Shown here one piece after another: positions 5,588 through 11,593 of a stretch of 13,317 nt of DNA. The stretch comes from SYFI01 sp046095485. GTDB lineage: Bacteria; Actinomycetota; Thermoleophilia; Miltoncostaeales; Miltoncostaeaceae. The notes under the pieces were generated by a model. The model was not told where the DNA came from. It was given only the letters and a program-made list of their open reading frames with translations, and did no database searches. Positions within the stretch are counted from its first letter, which is position 1, and each line of letters begins with the position of its first letter. The stretch lies in contig JBJTJN010000087.1 of assembly GCA_046095485.1 (NCBI GenBank), positions 1 through 13,317 of the forward strand, read 5' to 3'. A program made the position numbers and the translations under genes.

Positions 5588-7038
5588 ACCAGGAGCGCGG
5601 CGGGGTGCTCGAGGAGCTCCGCCACGCGTCCGAGGAAGGTGGCGGCCTCGGCGCCGTACACCACGCGGTGGTCCACCGAGAGCGACAGGGTCATGACGTC
5701 GCGCACCACCACGTGGCCATCCACCACCACGGGCTTCGGCACCGCGCGGCCCACGGCGAGTATCGCCGCCTCGCCCGGATTGATGACGGCCTGGAAGCGG
5801 TCGATGCCGAACATGCCGAGGTTGGTCACGGTGATCACCGACCCCTCGAGCTCGTCGGGGCGAAGCCCGCCCGACCGACCCCGACCGGCGAGGTCGCGCA
5901 CTTCGGCGGCGATTGCCGGCACGCCCTTGGAGTCGGCGTCGTGGATGACCGGCACGATGAGGCCTCCGGGAACGGACACCGCCACGCCCACGTCCACTGC
6001 AGCGGGCACCACGAACTCATCGCCCTCGATGCGCGACACGATGTCCGGGCGCTCGCGCGCGGCCATGGCCACCGCGCGGATGACGAAGTCGTTCACGCTC
6101 GGGCGGTTCTGCTCGGGCAGCGCCACGCGCAGGTCGGCCCGGGCAGCGGCAAGCGCGGTGGTGTCCACGTCGCGCTCCAGCGTGAACCCCGGAATTGCGT
6201 TGGCCTGGTCCATGCGCGTGCTGATGGTGCGCTGCAGGCGGGTGAGCGGCGTGCGCCTGCCCGCGGGCCACGGCTGCAGCGCCACCGCTGCGGGCGGCTT
6301 CGGCGGCGTGGGCGGAGCAGCGGGTTGCGGTGCGGAGCCGGCGGCTGCAGCGGCTGCGACCGCCCCTGCCACCGGCGCCCCCGTCGCGGGCGCGCTGCCG
6401 AGCGCGGCCTCGACGTCGGCCTTCACGATGCGACCACCCGGGCCGGTGCCGCGCACGGTGGCCAGGTCGAGCCCGGCGCGCGCGGCGATGGTGCGCGCCA
6501 AGGGCGATGCGGCCACATGCTGGGCCGTGGCACTCACGTCGGCGGGCATGAACGCCGCCGCGATGGAGTCGGCCGTACCGTCGTCGGCGGTGGGGATGCC
6601 CTGCGACTCACCGTGCTCGGGCGCGAGCGCTGCCTCCGCGGCAGGCGGTGCAGGCGCGGATGCACTGGCCGCTGCGGCATCCGCTGCGCTCACCGCCTCG
6701 ATCTCCTGCGTGGGCGCATCGGGCATCTCGATCACTCCCGTCGCGCCCGGCTCGTCCGCCACCGCAGCCGGCGCAGCCGATGCGGCTGCCCCGGGCGCGG
6801 CAACGCCCCCGTCGCCGATGGCCGCGATGGGGGCGCCGACATCAAGCGTGTCGCCCTCGCCGGCGATGATGCGCAGGGTGCCCGACTCGGGCGCCTCGAC
6901 GGTCATGGTGGCCTTGTCGGTCTCGATCTCCACGAGCGGCTCGCCCTTGGCCACGGCGTCGCCGTCGGCCTTGAGCCACTTCAGCACCGTGCCCTCCTCC
7001 ATGGTGTCCGAGAGCTTGGGCATGAGCATGTCGCTCAC
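5584..7038 (-). CDS. pdhC: Pyruvate dehydrogenase E2, dihydrolipoamide acetyltransferase
   Basis: A 484-residue core subunit that transfers the acetyl group from lipoamide to CoA. Order: one lipoyl domain (1-78) with the lipoylated Lys42 in ETDKAT; a long Ala/Pro linker (about 79-173); an E3-binding domain (about 176-213, ASPLARTIAARAGLDLATVRGTGPGGRIVKADVEAAL); a second Ala/Pro linker (about 214-260); and the catalytic domain (about 262-484). Catalytic His457 is in SVDHRVVYG, where the usual DHRxxDG has Tyr461 instead of Asp. GTG at 7038 is the start: GGGAGG lies close upstream, it overlaps the pdhB stop (GTGA), and the protein then begins MSDMLMPKLSDTM, the normal lipoyl-domain start. A 2-oxoacid dehydrogenase of other specificity is possible, but the E1 partners look pyruvate-type. 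Confidence 0.95.
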   Translation of the reverse strand: MSDMLMPKLSDTMEEGTVLKWLKADGDAVAKGEPLVEIETDKATMTVEAPESGTLRIIAGEGDTLDVGAPIAAIGDGGVAAPGAAASAAPAAVADEPGATGVIEMPDAPTQEIEAVSAADAAAASASAPAPPAAEAALAPEHGESQGIPTADDGTADSIAAAFMPADVSATAQHVAASPLARTIAARAGLDLATVRGTGPGGRIVKADVEAALGSAPATGAPVAGAVAAAAAAGSAPQPAAPPTPPKPPAAVALQPWPAGRRTPLTRLQRTISTRMDQANAIPGFTLERDVDTTALAAARADLRVALPEQNRPSVNDFVIRAVAMAARERPDIVSRIEGDEFVVPAAVDVGVAVSVPGGLIVPVIHDADSKGVPAIAAEVRDLAGRGRSGGLRPDELEGSVITVTNLGMFGIDRFQAVINPGEAAILAVGRAVPKPVVVDGHVVVRDVMTLSLSVDHRVVYGAEAATFLGRVAELLEHPAALLV

Positions 7039-8036
7039 CGGGGCACCTCCCGTGCCAGGGTCGCCATGACGGCCGCCACCACGTCGTCGGGCTGCGGAAT
7101 GGCCGCCTGCTCGAGGTTCTTCGCATACGGCATGGGCACGTCGGCGGAGTTCACGCGCCCGATGGGGGCGTCGAGCCAGTCGAAGCAGGCCTCGTACAGG
7201 TGCGCGGCCACGCCCGCGGCGATTCCGCACTCGGGCCAGCCCTCGTCCACCACCACGGCGCGCGAGGTGCGCCGCACGCTCTCGGCCAGGGTGTCGAGGT
7301 CGAGCGGGCGGAACGTGCGCGGGTCGATCACCTCGGCCTCCACGCCCTGCGCGGCCAGTTGCTCGGCCGCGGCCAGTGCCACCCACACCATGCGCGAGTG
7401 GGCGATGATCGTGCAGTCGCGACCGGGGCGACGCACCACGGCGTGGCCGAAGGGGATGAGGTGGTCGTCGCCCCCCACCGGGCCCTTCTTGCCGTAGAGG
7501 CCCTCGCTCTCGAGCACGATCACCGGGTCGTCGTCGCGGATGGCCGTCTTCAGCAGGCCCTTGGCGTCTTCGGGCGTTGCGGGAACCACCACCTTGAGCC
7601 CGGGCACATGGGCGAACATGGCGTCGAGGGAATGGGAGTGCTGCGCCGAGAGCTGGTGCCCGGCGCCGCCGGGCATGCGGATGACCATCGGCACCGGCAC
7701 CTGCCCGCCGAACATGTAGTGGATCTTCGACGCGTTGCTCACGATCTGGTCCATCGCCACCAGCGCGAAGTTGACGGTCATGATCTCGATCACCGGCCTG
7801 AGCCCCGCCATGGCCGCACCGATGCCGAGGCCCGTGAAGCCCGCCTCGGTGATGGGGGTGTCCACCACGCGCTGCTCGCCGAACTCCTCGAGCAGCCCCT
7901 TGGTCACCTTGAACGCGCCCTCGAAGTGGCCGATGTCCTCGCCCATGAGGAACACCGACTCATCGCGGTGCATCTCCTCGCGCAGCGCCTGGTTGATGGC
8001 CTCGCGGTAGGTGATGTCCTTCGGCTCGGTGCTCAT
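7035..8036 (-). CDS. pdhB: Pyruvate dehydrogenase E1 component, beta subunit
   Basis: A 333-residue subunit that, with E1-alpha, decarboxylates pyruvate and reductively acetylates the E2 lipoyl group. Landmarks: the N-terminal EAINQALREEM, MGEDIGHFEGAFKVTKGLLEEFG (31-53), RVVDTPITEAGFTGLGIGAA with the conserved Glu64 that activates thiamine diphosphate, the AQHSHSLDAMF loop (131-141), and the transketolase C-terminal half with VIDPRTFRPLD (237-246). Length agrees with the usual 325-340. ATG at 8036 overlaps the pdhA stop by 4 bases (ATGA); no strong Shine-Dalgarno precedes it, so translation probably depends on the upstream gene. The IHYMFGGQVPVPMVIR segment favours pyruvate over branched-chain E1. 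Confidence 0.95.
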   Translation of the reverse strand: MSTEPKDITYREAINQALREEMHRDESVFLMGEDIGHFEGAFKVTKGLLEEFGEQRVVDTPITEAGFTGLGIGAAMAGLRPVIEIMTVNFALVAMDQIVSNASKIHYMFGGQVPVPMVIRMPGGAGHQLSAQHSHSLDAMFAHVPGLKVVVPATPEDAKGLLKTAIRDDDPVIVLESEGLYGKKGPVGGDDHLIPFGHAVVRRPGRDCTIIAHSRMVWVALAAAEQLAAQGVEAEVIDPRTFRPLDLDTLAESVRRTSRAVVVDEGWPECGIAAGVAAHLYEACFDWLDAPIGRVNSADVPMPYAKNLEQAAIPQPDDVVAAVMATLAREVPR

Positions 8037-9055
8037 GGCCGCATCAGCGCGCTTCCACGCGGGTCGTCGTTCCACGGCTGGGCATAGACGTCGTCGGCGA
8101 GCTCGGATACCGGAACCTCGGGGCTCTGCTGCGCGAAGGTGGTGGCGTCGTCCACCAGCTGGTCCACCTCGGCCTGGATCGCGGCGATGGCGTCGGCGTC
8201 GAGGATGCCCTCGCCCAGCAGCACGCGCTCGAAGGTGATCAGTGGGTCGCGCGCCTTCCAGCGCTGCTTCTCCTCGGCCGCGCGCACGGTGTCGGGGTCG
8301 CTCATCGAGTGGCCCTTGTAGCGGTAGGCCAGCAGTTCCACGCACGCCGGGCGGCGGTCCTCGCGCGCCAGCCGCGCGGCCTCGGCGAGGGCCGCCCGCA
8401 CTGCCAGCACGTCCATGCCGTCCACCTTCCACGACTCGATGTCGTAGGCCGCGGCGCGCGGGTAGAAGTCCTCCACCGCGGCGGCGCGCTCCACGGGCGT
8501 GCCCATGCCGTACTGGTTGTTGAGGATGAGGAACACGATCGGCAGGTCCCAGAGCCCGGCCATGTTGAAGCACTCCGACACCACGCCCTGGTTGGCGGCG
8601 CCCTCCCCGAACATGGTCACCGACACCTGGTCGGCATCGCGGTATCGGGCCGCCCACGCGAGCCCCAGCGCCAGGGGCACGGAGCCGCCCACGATGCCGT
8701 AGCCGCCGTAGAACGATCGCTCCACGTCCATCAGGTGCATCGATCCGCCGCGGCCGCCGCAGATGCCGGTGGACTTGCCGAGCAGCTCGGCCATGATCGC
8801 CCGGGGGTCCGTGCCGCGCGCGAGGGCCTGGCCGTGCTCGCGGTAGGTGGAGGTGAGCGGGTCGTCCCGGCGAAGCGCGGACACCGTGCCCACGATGGCG
8901 GCCTCCTCCCCGATGGCCAGATGGAGGAACCCCCCGATGCGCCCGGCCATGTACTCCTCGGCGGCCCGCTCCTCGAAGCGCCGTATGAGGGTCATGGTGC
9001 GAAAGATCTCGCGCATCTCCTCGGGCGGCGGCACGGGTGGCGGCGAGGTGCTCAT
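8033..9055 (-). CDS. pdhA: Pyruvate dehydrogenase E1 component, alpha subunit
   Basis: A 340-residue thiamine-diphosphate subunit of heterotetrameric E1. The cofactor motif runs from GEG (150-152) to NN (179-180) within TMFGEGAANQGVVSECFNMA and FLILNNQYGMGT. Other family marks are MTLIRRFEERAAEEY (21-35), the YREHGQALARG active-site strand (71-81), GGRGGSMHLMD (100-110) and the phosphorylation-loop-like YRYKGHSMSDPD (244-255). The two-subunit E1 differs from the fused homodimeric AceE of many well-studied actinobacteria. ATG at 9055 overlaps the acetyltransferase stop (ATGA), with only a weak GGCAGG upstream. Acetoin dehydrogenase E1 is the main alternative; the linked lipB and absence of acetoin genes favour PDH. 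Confidence 0.95.
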   Translation of the reverse strand: MSTSPPPVPPPEEMREIFRTMTLIRRFEERAAEEYMAGRIGGFLHLAIGEEAAIVGTVSALRRDDPLTSTYREHGQALARGTDPRAIMAELLGKSTGICGGRGGSMHLMDVERSFYGGYGIVGGSVPLALGLAWAARYRDADQVSVTMFGEGAANQGVVSECFNMAGLWDLPIVFLILNNQYGMGTPVERAAAVEDFYPRAAAYDIESWKVDGMDVLAVRAALAEAARLAREDRRPACVELLAYRYKGHSMSDPDTVRAAEEKQRWKARDPLITFERVLLGEGILDADAIAAIQAEVDQLVDDATTFAQQSPEVPVSELADDVYAQPWNDDPRGSALMRP

Positions 9056-9576
9056 CGCGCCTGCCCGAGGTGCAGCTCCACCACGGTCACGTCGCGCCAC
9101 GCCCCGTTCACGTGACCATGCGCATGGTGGGTGCCCACCTCGCGGAATCCGCGCCCGCGGGCCAGGGCGAGCCCGGCCTCGTTGCCCTCGAGGATCATCC
9201 CCACCAGCTTCCAGTACCCCAGCGCAGGGGCCTCGCCGATGAGGTGGTCGAGCATCTGCCCGCCCAGGCCGGTGCCCTGCGCCGCACCCGACACGTACAC
9301 GGTGTACTCGGCCACGCCGTCGTACCACTCGCGATGCGAGAACGGCGCCAGCGCGGCCCAGGCCAGCACGTGGCCGTCGCGGTCGAGCACCCACACGGGC
9401 GCGCGATCACCGCGAGCCGCCAGCCAGCCGGCGCGCTCGACCTCGTCATGCGGACCCGCGGCGAACGTGGCCACGCCCGTGGCGATGGCCTCGTCGTAGA
9501 TGGCACCGATCGCGCCGGCGTCACCGGGGTCGGCCCTGCGGATGAGGCGCTCGTGCGTCGGCACACGGACCAGCAT
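9052..9576 (-). CDS. GNAT N-acetyltransferase, phosphinothricin/YncA-like
   Basis: A 174-residue single-domain GNAT that would move an acetyl group from acetyl-CoA to an amine. The start IRRADPGDAGAIGAIYDEAIATGVATFA (about 12-39) is characteristic of the phosphinothricin acetyltransferase/MnaT group. The acetyl-CoA loop (motif A) is QGTGLGG (100-106) after the EYTVYV strand, and motif B includes GNEAGLALARGRGFREVG (131-148). The substrate is unknown; members of this group acetylate phosphinothricin, methionine sulfoximine or related amino acids, or act in housekeeping. It overlaps pdhA by 4 bases and follows htrA by 32 bases, so it is transcribed with the enzyme that makes its cosubstrate. 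ATG at 9576 has little ribosome-binding signal; a GTG four codons further in is the alternative. Confidence 0.88.
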   Translation of the reverse strand: MLVRVPTHERLIRRADPGDAGAIGAIYDEAIATGVATFAAGPHDEVERAGWLAARGDRAPVWVLDRDGHVLAWAALAPFSHREWYDGVAEYTVYVSGAAQGTGLGGQMLDHLIGEAPALGYWKLVGMILEGNEAGLALARGRGFREVGTHHAHGHVNGAWRDVTVVELHLGQAR

Positions 9577-9608
9577 AGAACGGCCGGGCCCGGTGCCGAC
9601 GCGGTTGA

Positions 9609-10838
9609 TCAGCCCTTCCCGAGGCTCGCGGGCCGGTCCTCCAGCCGCACCGTCACGGTCTTCTCCTCGCCGTCGCGCAGGACCGTGACGGTGATCGACT
9701 CGCCCACGCTGCGGCTGGCCACCGCGCGGCTGACGTCGGCCATGTCCCTCACGGGCTGCCCGTTGATCGACACGATGAGGTCGCCGCCGCGTGGCACGTC
9801 GCCCTTGGGGTTGGTCGCGCCCTTGAGCTCGGCCTCGGCGGCCGGGCTGTCCTTCGACACCTCCGCGATCACCACTCCGCGGCGATCGCCCAGGTCGAGG
9901 GCCTTGGCCATGGCGGGGGTGAGGTCGCGCCCGGTGATGCCGAGCCACGCCTGCTCGGGGGCGCCGCCGTCGATCACCGACTTCGCGATCGGCTTGATGG
10001 TGTCGATCGGCACCGCGAAGCCCAGCCCCACGCTGCCACCGGTGCGGCTGGCGATCTGCGAGTTCATGCCGATCACACGGCCGGCGCGGTCGAACAGCGG
10101 CCCGCCGGAGTTGCCCTGGTTGATCGCGGCATCGGTCTGGATGGCGTTCTGGATGGTGAAGCCGTTTGGCGCCTCGATGGCGCGCTCGAGGGCCGAGACG
10201 ATGCCCGTGGTGGCGGTGTGCTCGAGGCCGTAGGGGTTGCCGATGGCCACCACCTCCTGCCCCACCACCAAGCTGCCGCTCGACCCCAGCGGCGCGGGCT
10301 GCACCCCCTTGGGCACGGAGTCGATCTTCAGCACCGCGAGGTCGGTGGACTTGTCCACGCCCAGGATGCGCGCCTTCTCGCGGGTGTCATCCGAGAAGGT
10401 CACGGTTGTGTCCTCGCTGCCATCCACCACGTGCGCGTTGGTGAGGATGTGCCCCTCGCGGTCGATGAGGAATCCCGATCCGAGGCCGCCGCCGTCGGAT
10501 CCCGACCTGGCCTCGATCAGCACCACCGCCGGCGACTCGCGCCGCACGATCTCCTGCACCGAGAGAGCGCCTGCGCTGCGCTGCACGGCGTCCTCGGCCA
10601 CCACGGCGGCGTCGGATGGCGACGCTGCGCTGGTGGTCACCGGCGCGCTCTCGCGGATGACGGTGACGTTGCCGTCGTCGAACTCCCCGGTGGCCGCCAT
10701 CACCCCCAGGGCCACGGCCGCGCCCACCAGCGCGGGAATCACCAGGGCGGCGGCGCGTCGGGCACGTGACGGACCCTGCGGGGAGGGCTCGCGGGGCGGC
10801 ATGTCGGACGGTGTTCCGGGTGCGTTGGGATCGTGCAT
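9609..10838 (-). CDS. htrA: HtrA/DegP-family membrane-anchored serine protease with PDZ domain
   Basis: A 409-residue envelope quality-control protease. A cytoplasmic Pro-rich tail (1-25) precedes an uncleaved-looking membrane anchor (about 29-49). A flexible extracytoplasmic stretch (50-90) leads to the trypsin-like domain with an intact triad: His136 in TNAHVV, Asp166 in STDLAVL and Ser244 in QGNSGGP. One PDZ domain (about 300-395) contains the GGDLIVSINGQPV strand. The architecture matches PepD of Mycobacterium and HtrA of Bacillus. ATG at 10838 has no Shine-Dalgarno; a TACAAC box 6 bases upstream suggests a leaderless start. It diverges from a two-component system across 56 bp, which implies joint control. 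The acetyltransferase follows after 32 bases, so read-through into the pdh genes is possible. A later in-frame ATG (residue 13) is an alternative start. Confidence 0.95.
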   Translation of the reverse strand: MHDPNAPGTPSDMPPREPSPQGPSRARRAAALVIPALVGAAVALGVMAATGEFDDGNVTVIRESAPVTTSAASPSDAAVVAEDAVQRSAGALSVQEIVRRESPAVVLIEARSGSDGGGLGSGFLIDREGHILTNAHVVDGSEDTTVTFSDDTREKARILGVDKSTDLAVLKIDSVPKGVQPAPLGSSGSLVVGQEVVAIGNPYGLEHTATTGIVSALERAIEAPNGFTIQNAIQTDAAINQGNSGGPLFDRAGRVIGMNSQIASRTGGSVGLGFAVPIDTIKPIAKSVIDGGAPEQAWLGITGRDLTPAMAKALDLGDRRGVVIAEVSKDSPAAEAELKGATNPKGDVPRGGDLIVSINGQPVRDMADVSRAVASRSVGESITVTVLRDGEEKTVTVRLEDRPASLGKG

Positions 10839-10894
10839 GAGCAGGTTGTACCGCGTGATCGTTAGGGCCGGGTTAGGACCGGTAGCATCGCGGC
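10839..10894. promoter_or_regulatory. Divergent promoter region htrA / response regulator
   Basis: A 56-bp gap. Rightward, TAGCAT (10883-10888) lies 6 bases before the response-regulator ATG. Leftward, TACAAC (10845-10850 on the minus strand) lies 6 bases before the htrA ATG. Neither start has a Shine-Dalgarno, so both transcripts may be leaderless. No consensus -35 is visible at correct spacing for either, which would suit activator-dependent promoters. Confidence 0.5.
10861..10882. promoter_or_regulatory. Two 11-bp direct repeats, probable response-regulator box
   Basis: GTTAGGGCCGG (10861-10871) is followed directly by GTTAGGACCGG (10872-10882), identical in 10 of 11 positions. OmpR/PhoB-type regulators bind as head-to-tail dimers to direct repeats about 10-11 bp apart, and this pair sits immediately upstream of such a regulator. 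It ends right at the TAGCAT box and, leftward, covers roughly -23 to -44 of the predicted htrA start. Autoregulation plus control of htrA is the natural inference. Confidence 0.55.
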
Positions 10895-11593
10895 ATGTCC
10901 GAACGGGTGCTCGTGGTGGACGACGAGAAGTCCATCCGCAAGGTTGTGGAGTACGCCCTCAAGGAGGGCGGATTCGAGGTGCTGTCCGCCGGACGCGGCG
11001 ACGACGCCCTCGAGATCATCGAGAAGGAGCCCGTCGACCTGGTGGTGCTCGACCTCATGCTCCCCGGCCTCGAGGGCCTCGAGGTATGCCGCCGCATCCG
11101 CGCCACCCGCAACGTGCCCATCATCATGCTCTCGGCGCGCGACGACGAGGTGGACAAGGTGCTCGGCCTCGAGATGGGTGCCGACGACTACGTGACCAAG
11201 CCCTTCTCGCCGCGCGAGCTGGTGTCGCGCGTGAAGGCCAACCTGCGCCGGGCCCGGGTGGTGCCGGTGCAGGAGGACCCCATCAGGGTGGGTGACATCG
11301 AGGTGGACCCCGCGGCGCGCACCGTGATGCGCGACGGCGAGGACATCCCCCTCACGTTCTCGGAGTTCGAGATCCTGCTCAAGCTGATGAAGTCGCCGCG
11401 CCGGGTGTTCACCCGCGAGGAGCTCATGGACCACCTGTGGGACGGCTCGTTCTACGGCGACCTGCGCAGCGTCGACGTGCACGTGCGCCACCTGCGCCAG
11501 AAGATCGAACGCGACCCCGCGAACCCGGTGATCATCCGCACGGTGCGCGGCGTCGGCTACGCGCTCGGCCGGGAGGACGGGTCGGCGGAGTGA
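10895..11593 (+). CDS. Two-component response regulator, OmpR/PhoB family
   Basis: A 232-residue DNA-binding regulator. The receiver domain (about 3-118) has the acidic pair Asp9/Asp10, the phospho-acceptor Asp53 in VVLDLMLPG, Ser80 in the Thr/Ser switch position, Tyr99 and Lys102 in YVTKPFSPREL. The C-terminal winged helix (about 130-227) shows LTFSEFEILLKLMKSPRRVFTREELMDHLW, the recognition-helix region RSVDVHVRHLRQKIE, and the wing VRGVGYAL. It overlaps its kinase gene by 4 bases (GTGA). The ATG lacks a Shine-Dalgarno and follows TAGCAT by 6 bases. Back-to-back placement with htrA recalls MprA and CssR, but sequence alone does not establish orthology, so I give no symbol. Confidence 0.97.
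   Translation: MSERVLVVDDEKSIRKVVEYALKEGGFEVLSAGRGDDALEIIEKEPVDLVVLDLMLPGLEGLEVCRRIRATRNVPIIMLSARDDEVDKVLGLEMGADDYVTKPFSPRELVSRVKANLRRARVVPVQEDPIRVGDIEVDPAARTVMRDGEDIPLTFSEFEILLKLMKSPRRVFTREELMDHLWDGSFYGDLRSVDVHVRHLRQKIERDPANPVIIRTVRGVGYALGREDGSAE

Noticed and set aside
6200..6800. Ala/Pro-rich repeats in pdhC as a possible repeat expansion or mobile insertion
   Set aside because: These are the flexible linkers normally found between the lipoyl, E3-binding and catalytic domains of E2; no exact nucleotide repeat unit is seen.
5584..7386. A longer E2 starting in the pdhB region (600 residues)
   Set aside because: The extra segment has no domain signal; GTG at 7038 has a GGGAGG site and begins exactly at the lipoyl domain.
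5114..7497. Two very long rightward open frames (about 630-650 codons each) antisense to lipB, pdhC and pdhB
   Set aside because: They are Ala/Ser/Arg/His-rich shadows of GC-rich coding DNA. The leftward frames carry clear LipB, lipoyl-domain, E2 and E1-beta motifs across the same interval.
7035..8657. A possible E1-alpha/E1-beta fusion, because the E1-beta frame stays open to 8657
   Set aside because: The part beyond 8036 is an out-of-frame shadow of E1-alpha. The E1-alpha frame has its own stop at 8033-8035 in a standard ATGA overlap.
9577..9948. N-terminal extension of the acetyltransferase into htrA
   Set aside because: The added residues are low-complexity Arg/Gly sequence antiparallel in character to real protein, and overlap the PDZ-coding region of htrA. 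The GNAT domain starts just after the ATG at 9576.
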